Assembly: GCA_003565295.1 (NCBI GenBank)
Contig: PXCO01000112.1
Coordinates: 1 to 44,834, forward strand
From: Cyclobacteriaceae bacterium
GTDB taxonomy: Bacteria; Bacteroidota; Bacteroidia; Cytophagales; Cyclobacteriaceae
DNA: 44,834 nucleotides
Direction: 5' to 3'
Of the stretch, positions 1 to 8,297 are shown piece by piece. The position numbers and the translations under genes were made by a program. The notes beneath the pieces are model-generated. The model was not told where the DNA came from, ran no database searches, and saw nothing but the letters and a program-made list of their open reading frames with translations. Within the stretch, counting starts at the first letter, position 1, and every line of letters starts with the position of its first letter.

Positions 1-546
1 AATTAATTGCACTCCCCCAAAGGGGACATGCATTTTTTTTCGGTACACCCTGAGAATATTATCTATCACGTCCAAAAGTTCCACGCGCACCATGGAAACC
101 TCATCAATCACCAGGGTGTCCAGATTTTGAATCAGCTTTTTCCGTTCACTGGTCAATCTAAATGTCGTAAAAATTGATTCTTTTGCACCCTTGCTGCCCG
201 GTGCCAATCTGGGATCGCCAGGAAGGAATAACTGCTTGGGGTCAATTCTGAAAAAGGAATGGATAGTGCGACCCTTTGCATTTATGGCCGCCACACCTGT
301 AGGCGCCACTACTGCCACTCTTTTTTCAAAAGCCAAGGTTCTGAACGTATGCAAAAAGGTGGTCTTCCCGGTACCTGCCCTTCCGGTCAAAAACAAGGAC
401 CTATCGGAAAAAAGGGCTATTTCCAGGGCATGGATAAATTGGGGGTTGGCTGTATCCAGTCCATTTTCTTCAAATTTGCTTCTCAAAAAATCTTTAAGGA
501 AACTCAATGCGGCTGGGGTTTGGTTTAAAATGCTTACCGTTGGCAA
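1..546 (-). CDS. PIF1/RecD-like ATP-dependent helicase, N-terminal part (runs off window)
   Basis: Reading the minus strand from about 546 to the window edge gives an open frame containing a Walker A motif GRAGTGKTT, then APTGVAA and later VIDEVSMV (Walker B). This is the order seen in PIF1/RecD2-type superfamily 1 DNA helicases. About 180 residues are present; the remaining helicase motifs lie outside the window. The start is uncertain: no ATG lies in frame near the beginning. TTG at 546 is used here, but an ATT at 531, giving a protein that begins LNQTPAALSF, or an inner TTG are possible. The family unwinds DNA 5' to 3' using ATP. The role in this organism cannot be told from the fragment. 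The family call is strong, the start is weak. Confidence 0.8.
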   Translation of the reverse strand, partial: MPTVSILNQTPAALSFLKDFLRSKFEENGLDTANPQFIHALEIALFSDRSLFLTGRAGTGKTTFLHTFRTLAFEKRVAVVAPTGVAAINAKGRTIHSFFRIDPKQLFLPGDPRLAPGSKGAKESIFTTFRLTSERKKLIQNLDTLVIDEVSMVRVELLDVIDNILRVYRKKMHVPFGGVQLI

Positions 547-1200
547 CGAAATTAAGAAATTTAGTTTAAAGTAAAAGGCTTACAAATTTGGCCAGCATCT
601 TCCTAACATTTGCTTTTCTGCACATTACCCAAGGACCGGTTTTAATCGATTGGTATATTGACTTTTCACCAGACTGCCCTAACTAGGTTGGCAGAGAAAT
701 TTTATTATACGGTATAAACAGGGGCATTTTGAGACTTTTTAGGCTAAGGGGTAATATAAGTGGGGTGAATCTATATAATAGAAGCCTCTTTGGCCATCCT
801 TGTTTTAGTTTTCTAAAAACGCTTTGTAGGTAGGCTCAAATGCCACATTTCATCTCCCATATTCTTTTAGAACCTCTTTTTTTCCATCTCTACTCAAATT
901 TTATTTAGATGGAGTTTTAAACCCAGAAAATTTATCAAAAAAAATAAATTATTATCGCAATATGAATACATTTATGACAGCGAGCATTATGCTAGCAACA
1001 AAAAGAGGGATGATTATAGACCATTCGAGACAGGCCTGAATCAAGCCTGACTTCCGAATAGGTAGGTTCCGACCTTCGGTACGGGACAAGTTACCGAAGC
1101 AAGTTGCCCAAATCCCGATAATTATCGGGACCGGGGCAGACTGGGACAGGTATTGACTGCTTAAAAAAATTTAATCAGATAAAATGAAACCCCAATAAAC
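547..1200. other. Gene-free stretch, 654 bp, with palindromic element
   Basis: No convincing coding frame is seen between the helicase start and the next gene. The first half is AT-rich and should hold the helicase promoter, but no clear TAnnTTTG box was found. The second half (about 1040-1150) is GC-richer and full of short inverted repeats, described separately. It looks like an inserted repeat element or the remnant of one. Confidence 0.5.
1074..1130. repeat. Paired palindromes, REP-like element
   Basis: Two inverted repeats lie side by side. CTTCGGTA (1074-1081) pairs with TACCGAAG (1092-1099) across a 10-nt loop. A perfect 18-bp palindrome, TCCCGATAATTATCGGGA, follows at 1113-1130. The composition differs from the AT-rich DNA to its left. 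There is no T-tract, so it is not a classical intrinsic terminator. It could be a repetitive extragenic palindrome or a small non-autonomous element; only one copy was noticed in this window. Confidence 0.5.
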
Positions 1201-2280
1201 GTGGTAGTCCTGGAAATCATCAAATGGCTTTTTGCTGCCATTAGTTTGATCGCTACATTGGCCTCCCTCATCAAATGGGATGACTGGTGGATAAGAATCT
1301 TCGATTTTCCAAGAATTCAAATTGTGGTCATCAATTTCATTTCCATTCTTTTATTTTTAGGAATCAGTTTCATCGTTGACCTTATCAATATACTTTTTTT
1401 ATTTCTACTTTTCGCTTCGCTTATCTATCAGGGGAAAAAAATTTTTCTCTATACCCCATTTGCCCCTAAACAAGTGGCAAAATGCACCCCGGAATCAGAG
1501 GGAGAATCCATTTGCATGCTGGTATGTAATGTTTACACTCCTAATAGAAACAGTGAGGCCCTAATCAGTCTGGTAGAATTGCATGACCCGGATCTGGTGC
1601 TAACCTTGGAATCAGATTTATGGTGGGAAAAACAGTTAGCCCCTATAGAAAAGCACTTGTCCCATACGGTAAAAGTCCCTCTAGACAACCTATATGGCAT
1701 GCATCTTTATTCCCGGCTTCCCCTAGAGGACGTGCAGGTTCTATATATTGTGAAAGAAGACATCCCCTCCATACATGCCAAGGTACTGACTCCCGACGGC
1801 CAAAAAATAAATATCCACTGCCTGCACCCCGAACCCCCCAGTCCATCGGAGAGCGAGACTTCCACAGACCGGGATGCAGAGCTTTTAATTGTGGCTAAAA
1901 ATGTTAAATCCCTTAAAGGGCCTGTTATGGTATTTGGGGATCTAAATGATGTGGCCTGGTCCAGGACCACACGCCTATTCCAAAAAATCAGTGGCCTTCT
2001 TGATCCCCGCATTGGAAGGGGCTTTTACAATACTTTTCATGCCAAATACCCGTTGCTCAGATGGCCATTGGATCATATTTTCTTTTCCGGGCATTTTCTT
2101 TTGAAAGACCTAAGGGTTTTGCCGAACATGGGGTCTGACCATTTCCCGGTTTTGATCCGCTTGGCTTTGTGGCCCATGAAGCATGCTGAAAACAAACCAC
2201 AGGATGAGGCTGAACAAAATGAAAAGAGTTGGGCGACTGAAAAAATTGAAAAAGCTGAACCCAATTTAAAAAGCATCTGA
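1201..2280 (+). CDS. Membrane-anchored endonuclease/exonuclease/phosphatase (EEP) family protein
   Basis: This 359-residue protein has two N-terminal hydrophobic stretches (about residues 5-24 and 40-76) followed by an EEP (DNase I/exonuclease III-like) fold from about residue 105. The family's catalytic signposts are all visible: N110, E137 in TLESD, His206/His209, GDLND at 246-250, LDHIF at 290-294 and GSDHFPV at 311-317. The enzyme is therefore probably an active Mg-dependent phosphodiesterase or nuclease with its domain outside or along the membrane. The true substrate (nucleic acid, phospholipid or sugar phosphate) cannot be read from the sequence. The highly charged tail after residue 325 (Glu/Lys-rich) is not part of the fold. 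GTG at 1201 is the start used; no ATG lies in frame just upstream. The stop is one base from the stop of the convergent isomerase gene. Confidence 0.8.
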   Translation: MVVLEIIKWLFAAISLIATLASLIKWDDWWIRIFDFPRIQIVVINFISILLFLGISFIVDLINILFLFLLFASLIYQGKKIFLYTPFAPKQVAKCTPESEGESICMLVCNVYTPNRNSEALISLVELHDPDLVLTLESDLWWEKQLAPIEKHLSHTVKVPLDNLYGMHLYSRLPLEDVQVLYIVKEDIPSIHAKVLTPDGQKINIHCLHPEPPSPSESETSTDRDAELLIVAKNVKSLKGPVMVFGDLNDVAWSRTTRLFQKISGLLDPRIGRGFYNTFHAKYPLLRWPLDHIFFSGHFLLKDLRVLPNMGSDHFPVLIRLALWPMKHAENKPQDEAEQNEKSWATEKIEKAEPNLKSI

Positions 2281-2281
2281 A

Positions 2282-3208
2282 TCAACCCTTCAATGGAATA
2301 AACTGGCTGAGAAAGTTCCTTGAGGTGAGAATAGCCATATGTATGTCTTCTTTGGAACCTTCAAAGGCTTTATCTTCCACCTCTATACAGCAAGGCCCCC
2401 GGTAACCCACATCAGTCAACGCCGCAAAAAACTTGCCCCATGGCACATCCCCCAATCCGGGAATTTTTGGAGAATGAAAGTCCAAGGGATTGGCCAAGAT
2501 TCCAACTTTGTCCAATTTATCTTTGTACACCCTCACATCTTTGAGATGAATATGGTGAAGCCTATCCCGGTATTCATAAATGGGCTTGACAGGATCCATC
2601 ATCATCCATGCAGGATGCGAGGGGTCATAGTTTAGCCCGAAATGAGCATCTGGTATGAGGGAAAACATTTCATCCCATATGGCAGGCGAATAGGCAAGGT
2701 TTTTTCCCCCGGGCCATTCGTCATCGGTAAAAAGCATGGGACAGTTTTCTATCCCGATTTTTACGCCCTTTTCCCCTGCATAATTCACCACCTCTGGAAA
2801 TCGCTCAGCAAACATCTTAAGATTATCGGAAATGGGTAGGGCAGGGTTTCTACCTACAAAGGTATTCACAACAGGAATACTTAAGTTGGAAGCTGCATCT
2901 ATCACTTTTTTAATATGTTCAATAGCTTCAGCAGCTCTTTGGTCATCAGGATCAAGAGGATTAGGGTAATATCCTAGCCCAGAAATAAAAACACCCTTTT
3001 CCTTTTGATAGGACTTAACCTTTTGGATTTCTGAATCATCCAGGTCGTTAACGTTTACATGTGTCACCCCGGCATATCTGCGCTCGGCCTTCCCCTTGGG
3101 CCAGCACATTATTTCCACACATTCAAAATGATGAGCCGCAGCATAATCAATGACCTGCTCAAAGCTTTTATCGGCTAATATGGCACTAACAAAACCTAAA
3201 GAAAGCAT
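2282..3208 (-). CDS. Sugar phosphate isomerase/epimerase (xylose isomerase-like TIM barrel)
   Basis: The 308-residue protein has the layout of the AP-endonuclease-2/xylose-isomerase-like TIM barrel family. Likely metal ligands are E154 (IGIEN), D195 and H198 (NYDPSH), H221 (HIHLKD) and E276 (CIEVED), spaced as in sugar isomerases and inosose/ketose epimerases. It has no signal peptide, so it should be cytoplasmic and interconvert a sugar or sugar acid; the substrate is unknown. It lies 81 bp downstream of tenA on the same strand, with no terminator seen between them, so some read-through from the thiamin operon is possible. It is convergent with the EEP gene, with one base between the stop codons. 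Confidence 0.85.
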   Translation of the reverse strand: MLSLGFVSAILADKSFEQVIDYAAAHHFECVEIMCWPKGKAERRYAGVTHVNVNDLDDSEIQKVKSYQKEKGVFISGLGYYPNPLDPDDQRAAEAIEHIKKVIDAASNLSIPVVNTFVGRNPALPISDNLKMFAERFPEVVNYAGEKGVKIGIENCPMLFTDDEWPGGKNLAYSPAIWDEMFSLIPDAHFGLNYDPSHPAWMMMDPVKPIYEYRDRLHHIHLKDVRVYKDKLDKVGILANPLDFHSPKIPGLGDVPWGKFFAALTDVGYRGPCCIEVEDKAFEGSKEDIHMAILTSRNFLSQFIPLKG

Positions 3209-3289
3209 GGTTTTTTGGGTTTATTGTGGGTATTATTGATCCTAAATTTAGAAAATCCGGCCTGCCTTACCTAAACTTCATCGAAATAA

Positions 3290-3946
3290 TTACACCTCCC
3301 AATACTCCTGCCTGTAAGCGGAGTCCCAAAACATCCACTCCAATTTACTGGCCATCACAAATGCATCGGTCATCTTATCTTTTAAAGAGGGACTGGCCTT
3401 GTCTGCCATTGCATCGGCTATTTGAATGGCGGATTCCACCGATTGAGCAAATTCCTCCCCTGCATAGGTATTTATCCACTCCTTGTAGGGGTTCTTATCT
3501 GGATTTTCCTGGTGCTGGTAGATGTAATCCCCCACTCGCTTATAAATCCAAAAGCAAGGCAAAACTGCTGCGACCGCCTCCTCCACATTGCCCATTGCGG
3601 CCCTATTAAGGATATACTGGGTATAAAGCAGGCAAGTGGGAGTGGGTTTGATGCCTTCGGCTACCCCAAACTGCTTAAAGTAGCCCTCATGCAGGGCCCT
3701 TTCCACCACAATGGCTCCTGTGGCAAAATTTGAAAAGGCAAGCATGTTGTCCGGATCTTCCATTCTACTGCTAATGGCACTGAGAGCCCGGCCAAACTCT
3801 ACCAAATAATGGGCATCTTGCGCCATATAAAACTTAAACTTTTCCAAGGGCAGAATTCCTTTCATTAGCTCTTGGTTAAAGGGCATTTCGATTATTTTTT
3901 GATAAAGGGGGTTTATTGCTGCCCAAGCTTCAGTCGTCCAATTCAT
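3290..3946 (-). CDS. tenA: Aminopyrimidine aminohydrolase / thiaminase II, TenA family
   Basis: The 218-residue protein is full length for TenA. Residues matching the Bacillus subtilis TenA active site are in place: D44 and Y47 (QDAHY), the nucleophile C131 (VLPCFWIY) with Y135, and E203 (KLEWMFW). TenA hydrolyses aminopyrimidines released from degraded thiamin to give HMP, and can also cleave thiamin. The product feeds ThiD, encoded just upstream. Its start overlaps the end of thiD by 17 bp, so the two are co-translated in the TPP-controlled operon. The Cys-type active site sets it apart from the TenA_E subgroup, which lacks the cysteine. Confidence 0.93.
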   Translation of the reverse strand: MNWTTEAWAAINPLYQKIIEMPFNQELMKGILPLEKFKFYMAQDAHYLVEFGRALSAISSRMEDPDNMLAFSNFATGAIVVERALHEGYFKQFGVAEGIKPTPTCLLYTQYILNRAAMGNVEEAVAAVLPCFWIYKRVGDYIYQHQENPDKNPYKEWINTYAGEEFAQSVESAIQIADAMADKASPSLKDKMTDAFVMASKLEWMFWDSAYRQEYWEV

Positions 3947-4781
3947 CTATTATTGCTTTTAGAGGGTTGTGAAAATGGTTGAGGGGACCGTATCCCTTCC
4001 CTGTAATGGGTTCTTTGCCATGAAATAAGGCTTCAAAAATATAGTCTCTAGCGTGTTCTACTGCCTCAGCCAAGTGTTTTCCTTTTCCCAGTTCTGCTGC
4101 TATGGCCGATGAAAGTGAGCATCCGCTCCCATGGGTATTTAAGGTATTGACTCTAGGAGAATTGAATACATGTAGCTCTGCGCCTTCTTTCGCCAAAACA
4201 TCATAAATGATATCTCCTTTCAGGTGCCCTCCTTTTAGCAATACGGAATCCGCACCTAATTTCAAAATCCTACGGGCGGCTACCAGCATGTCTTTTTTGG
4301 ATTGCACAGTTTGTTTGATCAAAATCATGGCTTCATCCAGGTTGGGGGTAACCAAATCTACCAAAGGAAACAATCGGCTTACGATCAGTGCTATGGTCTC
4401 ATCCTTTATAAGTTTGTCCCCGCTGGTGGCTACCATCACAGGGTCGAAAACCACGGGAATTTTCGGGAATCGCTCCAGGTTTTTGGCAATGACTTCCACT
4501 ACGCCCGGACTGTCTACCATACCGATTTTTATGGCCTTCGGCTGAATGTCTTCCATTACAGCCTTGATCTGTCCATCGATAATATCCAATGGAAGGGAAT
4601 GAATGGCCCGAACACCTAAGGTGTTTTGTACGGTTACCGCCGTGATGGCCGAGGTAGCAAAACATCCCAATGCTGAAATGGTCTTGATATCGGCCTGAAT
4701 TCCCGCACCCCCACCACTGTCCGAGCCTGCAATGGTCAATATGGGTACATATGATTTGCTAGCCATTTTTTGCTTTTTCAA
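3930..4781 (-). CDS. thiD: Hydroxymethylpyrimidine/phosphomethylpyrimidine kinase
   Basis: This ribokinase-fold kinase of 283 residues phosphorylates HMP to HMP-P and then to HMP-PP, the pyrimidine partner for ThiE. Diagnostic segments are AGSDSGGGAGIQAD (18-31), DPVM (113-116), TPNLDEA (145-151), LLKGGH (181-186) and NTHGSGCSLSSAIA (215-228), the last carrying the anion-hole glycines and C221. ATG at 4781 overlaps the end of thiE by 23 bp. An inner ATG at 4766 (MASKSYVP) would shorten the overlap to 8 bp and is equally plausible. It is third in the operon thiM-thiE-thiD-tenA. Confidence 0.95.
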   Translation of the reverse strand: MKKQKMASKSYVPILTIAGSDSGGGAGIQADIKTISALGCFATSAITAVTVQNTLGVRAIHSLPLDIIDGQIKAVMEDIQPKAIKIGMVDSPGVVEVIAKNLERFPKIPVVFDPVMVATSGDKLIKDETIALIVSRLFPLVDLVTPNLDEAMILIKQTVQSKKDMLVAARRILKLGADSVLLKGGHLKGDIIYDVLAKEGAELHVFNSPRVNTLNTHGSGCSLSSAIAAELGKGKHLAEAVEHARDYIFEALFHGKEPITGKGYGPLNHFHNPLKAIIDELDD

Positions 4782-5394
4782 TTATGTTTCTTAGTTCAGA
4801 TGCTGATTGGGCAGGCTTATCAGCACTGCAAATAGCTGATACCACTGCAATGCAATCTGCCCCATTTTTAATAACCGATAGGGCATTTCCTGGTTTAATA
4901 TTCCCTATAGCCACTAGGGGTTTATTTGTTTTATTCCGTAGGTGGCAAAGTCCCTTTAAGCCCCATTCACTGAGGGTATCGGGCTTAGTCGGAGTATTGT
5001 AAATGGGGCTTACGCCGTAGTACCAAGCTTGCTCAGCACCCATTTTTACCAGGTCGTCCATTTGATCCAGAGACAGGCCTACGGGGTAGTCCTCCCCCAA
5101 TTCTTGCTTTACTTCCATCATCCCACAGTCCTTTTGGCCTATGTGAACCGCATCTGCGCCACTGGCCCTAGCCACATCCGGATCATCGTTGATGACCAAA
5201 GGAACCTGGTATTTCATACAGATGTCTTTTGCTTTTTTGGCTTTTTCTATAAAGGCATTCGGACCCAGAGATTTTTCCCGGAGCTGTACCAGGTCTACTC
5301 CACCTTTTAATGCCTCTTCCAACACCCAAAAGAAGTCCCTACCCAAACAAGCATCTTGGTCAGTAACCAGGTATAAGGAGAACCTAAAGTCCAT
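4759..5394 (-). CDS. thiE: Thiamine phosphate synthase
   Basis: The 211-residue TIM barrel joins HMP-PP and thiazole phosphate to thiamin phosphate. Visible motifs are QLREK (37-41), VINDD (67-71), HIGQKD (84-89), S109, the GVSPIYNTPTK loop (127-137) and VSAI near 185-188. The usual NDR triplet reads NDD here, a mild departure from the common family pattern. Its ATG overlaps the thiM stop by one base (TAATG), a typical coupling arrangement. Length is normal for ThiE. Confidence 0.93.
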   Translation of the reverse strand: MDFRFSLYLVTDQDACLGRDFFWVLEEALKGGVDLVQLREKSLGPNAFIEKAKKAKDICMKYQVPLVINDDPDVARASGADAVHIGQKDCGMMEVKQELGEDYPVGLSLDQMDDLVKMGAEQAWYYGVSPIYNTPTKPDTLSEWGLKGLCHLRNKTNKPLVAIGNIKPGNALSVIKNGADCIAVVSAICSADKPAQSASELRNIIEKAKNG

Positions 5395-6182
5395 TAACGC
5401 GAAACTTTGGCCCTTTCCTGGATTTGCCCTCCTCCGATTTGGTACAAGGCATCGTAAAAATGGAGCTGAAGGGTACCTGGTCCATCTGCTTTAGCAGCTG
5501 CCAATTCCCCGGCAATGCCCATAATGGTCATTGCGGAAAGAGTTGCCTCAAATGCATCTTCTTCCACTGCGAGAAATGCCCCTATAAGGGCTGTGGCCGT
5601 GCACCCCATACCCGTTACCCTGGCCATTAAGGGGTTTCCATTGGCTACTTCGGCCACCTTGTCTCCTTGAATAATAAGGTCTACTTCCCCTGAAATACAG
5701 ACTACTGCTTGAAGGGAGCTGGAAAGTTCTTTACCCGCATCCAGTGCCTCCATAGAGGAATGAGTGCTGTCCACACCTTTTGAGGCAATACGAACCTTAG
5801 CCATCGCCATGATTTCCGAGGCATTTCCCCGAACTACTGTAGGGTGGAATTTACTTAATTGAATCAAGGCTTCATTCCTGAAAGATGAAGCTCCTGCTCC
5901 CACAGGATCCAACACCCAAGGTTTGTTGATATCATCTGCCCTTTTGGCTGCTAGAGACATGCTGTCTACCCAATACTGATCCAAGGTGCCAATATTGACC
6001 ACCAAGGATTGCACAATGTTGACCATGTCTTCCATCTCCGCAGGTGCATGCGCCATGATAGGCGAAGCCCCTATTGCGAGTAACGCATTGGCAGTATTAT
6101 TCATGACCACATAATTGGTAATGTTTTGAACCAAGGGTCCTGTGGTTCGAACTTTCTCCAGGTGTTGAATGATAGACTCCAT
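5394..6182 (-). CDS. thiM: Hydroxyethylthiazole kinase
   Basis: The first gene of the salvage operon encodes 262 residues. ThiM phosphorylates 4-methyl-5-hydroxyethylthiazole recovered from degraded thiamin to give the ThiE substrate. Motifs seen are VQNITNYVVMNNTAN (18-32), VLDPVGAG (90-97), RGNASEI (118-124) and TGMGCTATALIGAF (190-203). The ATG at 6182 lies about 44 nt downstream of the TPP aptamer, a short leader that fits control of translation start rather than a long terminator platform. Confidence 0.95.
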   Translation of the reverse strand: MESIIQHLEKVRTTGPLVQNITNYVVMNNTANALLAIGASPIMAHAPAEMEDMVNIVQSLVVNIGTLDQYWVDSMSLAAKRADDINKPWVLDPVGAGASSFRNEALIQLSKFHPTVVRGNASEIMAMAKVRIASKGVDSTHSSMEALDAGKELSSSLQAVVCISGEVDLIIQGDKVAEVANGNPLMARVTGMGCTATALIGAFLAVEEDAFEATLSAMTIMGIAGELAAAKADGPGTLQLHFYDALYQIGGGQIQERAKVSR

Positions 6183-6224
6183 TTTACAAGGGGGTTAGGA
6201 ACTTTAGGAGTCAGCTTGTGGCAA

Positions 6225-6302
6225 CTTTTCCCTTCGCCGGCATTACCCGGATCAGGTGGTTAGGGTATTATCTCAGCCCTTTTTCACAAGGACACCCCCA
6301 AA
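6225..6302 (-). ncRNA. TPP riboswitch (THI element) ahead of thiMED-tenA
   Basis: On the minus strand the conserved THI-box order is complete: GGGGGTGTCC, then GGGCTGAGAT, ACCC, ACCTGATCCGGGTAAT and GCCGGCGAAGGGAA. TPP binding should repress the operon. No terminator with a T-tract follows, and the thiM start is close, so sequestration of the translation start is the likely mode (inference). It lies directly between a good promoter (6324-6353) and thiM. Confidence 0.95.
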
Positions 6303-6323
6303 GTTTTTTAATTGAGTACTTAA

Positions 6324-6353
6324 CAAAAGTATCAAAATCTGCCCTTCTTACAA
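6324..6353 (-). promoter_or_regulatory. Bacteroidota-type promoter of the thi operon
   Basis: On the minus strand TTG (6353-6351) is followed after 19 nt by TACTTTTG (6331-6324), which matches the Bacteroidota -33/-7 consensus TTG/TAnnTTTG. Transcription would begin near 6317, about 15 nt ahead of the TPP aptamer. The position fits a riboswitch-led mRNA very well. Confidence 0.6.
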
Positions 6354-6441
6354 ACTTTAACAAAAGTTTCCTCCTTACTGGTCTTTCCCTGAAGACCGCC
6401 ATAACAAAAAATAACCGCTATGGATCAGCATGGAAAAAAAC

Positions 6442-8244
6442 TCACTCTTGTTCCAATCTTACTTGAATTCCCCTGGGTGCATCGATTTTGGTGTCAACAC
6501 TGCCATCTCCCAATTTCTCATGCCGGATAAAAATCGGCCCCTGGGAAGTGGGGAAAGTTCCTTCCACCCAGTCCAAATCGCCCAAATTTGGGGAAATAAC
6601 GAACTTTTCCCCTCCCGGGTCTTCCACGCTAACTCCCAACACATGCCTGCTCAACCATGCCGTAGGGCCAGAAGCCCACCCATGAGAAAGGTTATGCCTT
6701 AATTTTTCGTAGCTGTAACCTCCATAACTTGCATGCACATCCACTTTTCCCTCTGGAACAAAATCATCAATTCTACCGGCATTGTCCAACCAGGATATGT
6801 CAAAGTCTTCCCAAAAGGTGGTAGCTCCTAAATCCAACATCCCCCCCCAATATTCTTTGATATAATCCATGGCAGTTTGGTAATCACCAGCCTTTGCCAT
6901 AGCTTCCAGCATATAGTACCCATAAAAGGTGGAAAACCCTTTTACTCCCCCTTTCGTCAATACCTCATTATTCGCCTTATGAGGGTCCATAAGACCATTA
7001 AGCGCCATTAGTGCTGCCGCTTGCTTGTTTCCAGCTGCATCGGGACTATAGGAACTCATCTTACCTACCATTTCATTTGCTTTCTCCGCTTGATACTCAT
7101 CCCCAAGATAACCATAGATCTCCCCTGCAGCCTCAAAAGCCCAAACCATCATCGCTTGCAAACCTGCATGTACAGCCTGTCTGTTTTCACTACTGGGCCA
7201 GTCCAGGAATCTGGTTCCGTCCAGTTTTTCTCTATTTCCATCCACCCGGGAGATCATATGATCCAATAGCTTATCCAAATAAGCTTTCTGCTCTCCGAGA
7301 TAGCTTAAATCCCCGTGTTGCTTGTACCAATCCCTATGAATGATTACCCACCACATGGAATAAGTACTGATCCCATTCATCCACTGAGGCATAGGAGTAA
7401 TGTCCCTTATCAAATCCAAACTTTTTGGCACCACCTCGTTATAACCAAAAACAGCATTGATGGTAGATACCTCCGGATGCATGTCCCCCACCCAAACCAA
7501 ACGGTCTCTCTTTATACCATCCCACAAATATTCCTGCATGTTCAAATGCACAGTATATGCACCCACATCCCAAATGGAATTAAGCCTCTCGTCACTGCTT
7601 TTAAACGATCCGTGATAGGGGATGTCCCTGTATACAAAAATGGCATTAGCCTCTTTGAGTATCAACTCCTTGTCCGGGTCTACCAAATCAATCCGTAAAT
7701 AACGATACCCGGAATTCCCCACCTCGATTTTTCCCAACCATGGTAAGGGAATCACGAAGTCCCTCATCGCGTGATCATTTGTGGCACCTTGAATGGTGTC
7801 AATTTCGGACATAGCCTCGGTCACAGATTCTCCAAAACGTAACCTCACTTTTACGGGGTCCTTATCCTTCATCATCCCGGTTACCAACTGTATGCCTCCA
7901 TGAAGGTTGATACCAAAATCCAACAAAATGCCCGGTTGATGATTTTCACTACTTCTTAACCAACAGAAATCCTGTTGGCCGGTAAGTATGGCCTGCCCGT
8001 TGTTCGGTCCTAGGAGGTGGCCGGGGTTTTCTATGAGTCTTTCATCATCTGTGGACTGCCAAAAAACTTTCTGTGGCGACAAATATTTTCTAACCCTGGA
8101 ATCTTCACTTACCTTAAACTCCTGTACTTTACCAAATGCCGGAGGCAACTGTGCAAATACTGACTGGACCGCCAACACAAAAACAATTATTGTGGCCAAT
8201 ACAGAGCTTCCCCCTCCTGGCCTTGATATTGGGTTCACTAGCAT
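6442..8244 (-). CDS. Secreted alpha-L-rhamnosidase-like glycosidase (GH78-like)
   Basis: The protein (600 residues from the ATG at 8244) starts with a signal peptide: a hydrophobic run ending in VQSVFAQ. It then has a beta-domain and an (alpha/alpha)6 barrel. The segment DGIKRDRLVWVGDM (about residues 242-255) followed by an acidic HPE is the GH78 signature region holding the proposed catalytic acid, and TTFWEDFD further on carries the likely base. A C-terminal beta-domain with GHWASGP-like features (SHGWASGPTAW) is typical. It would release rhamnose or a related sugar from glycans in the periplasm or at the surface. A longer frame exists to 8349, but the ATG at 8244 puts the signal peptide at the N-terminus and avoids overlap with the upstream gene (stop at 8298). 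GH78 is the best call; another six-hairpin glycosidase family is possible. Confidence 0.8.
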   Translation of the reverse strand: MLVNPISRPGGGSSVLATIIVFVLAVQSVFAQLPPAFGKVQEFKVSEDSRVRKYLSPQKVFWQSTDDERLIENPGHLLGPNNGQAILTGQQDFCWLRSSENHQPGILLDFGINLHGGIQLVTGMMKDKDPVKVRLRFGESVTEAMSEIDTIQGATNDHAMRDFVIPLPWLGKIEVGNSGYRYLRIDLVDPDKELILKEANAIFVYRDIPYHGSFKSSDERLNSIWDVGAYTVHLNMQEYLWDGIKRDRLVWVGDMHPEVSTINAVFGYNEVVPKSLDLIRDITPMPQWMNGISTYSMWWVIIHRDWYKQHGDLSYLGEQKAYLDKLLDHMISRVDGNREKLDGTRFLDWPSSENRQAVHAGLQAMMVWAFEAAGEIYGYLGDEYQAEKANEMVGKMSSYSPDAAGNKQAAALMALNGLMDPHKANNEVLTKGGVKGFSTFYGYYMLEAMAKAGDYQTAMDYIKEYWGGMLDLGATTFWEDFDISWLDNAGRIDDFVPEGKVDVHASYGGYSYEKLRHNLSHGWASGPTAWLSRHVLGVSVEDPGGEKFVISPNLGDLDWVEGTFPTSQGPIFIRHEKLGDGSVDTKIDAPRGIQVRLEQE

Positions 8245-8297
8245 AAAACAAAAATATAGGTTTTGGAGCAAAACCTGTCCTGTACCATCCTGAAAGC

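Noticed and set aside
191-574. Plus-strand frame of 127 codons
   Set aside because: It lies antisense to the helicase gene, whose frame holds clear Walker A and B motifs; the plus frame resembles no family.
1707-2012. Minus-strand frame opposite the EEP gene
   Set aside because: It is a shadow of the EEP reading frame, which carries all catalytic motifs.
3226-3733. Plus-strand frames opposite tenA
   Set aside because: They mirror tenA codons on the other strand; tenA has all active-site residues.
6380-6397. Hairpin GGTCTT/AAGACC between the GH78 gene and the thi promoter
   Set aside because: A 6-bp stem without a T-tract is too weak to call a terminator, although its position after the GH78 stop is suggestive.
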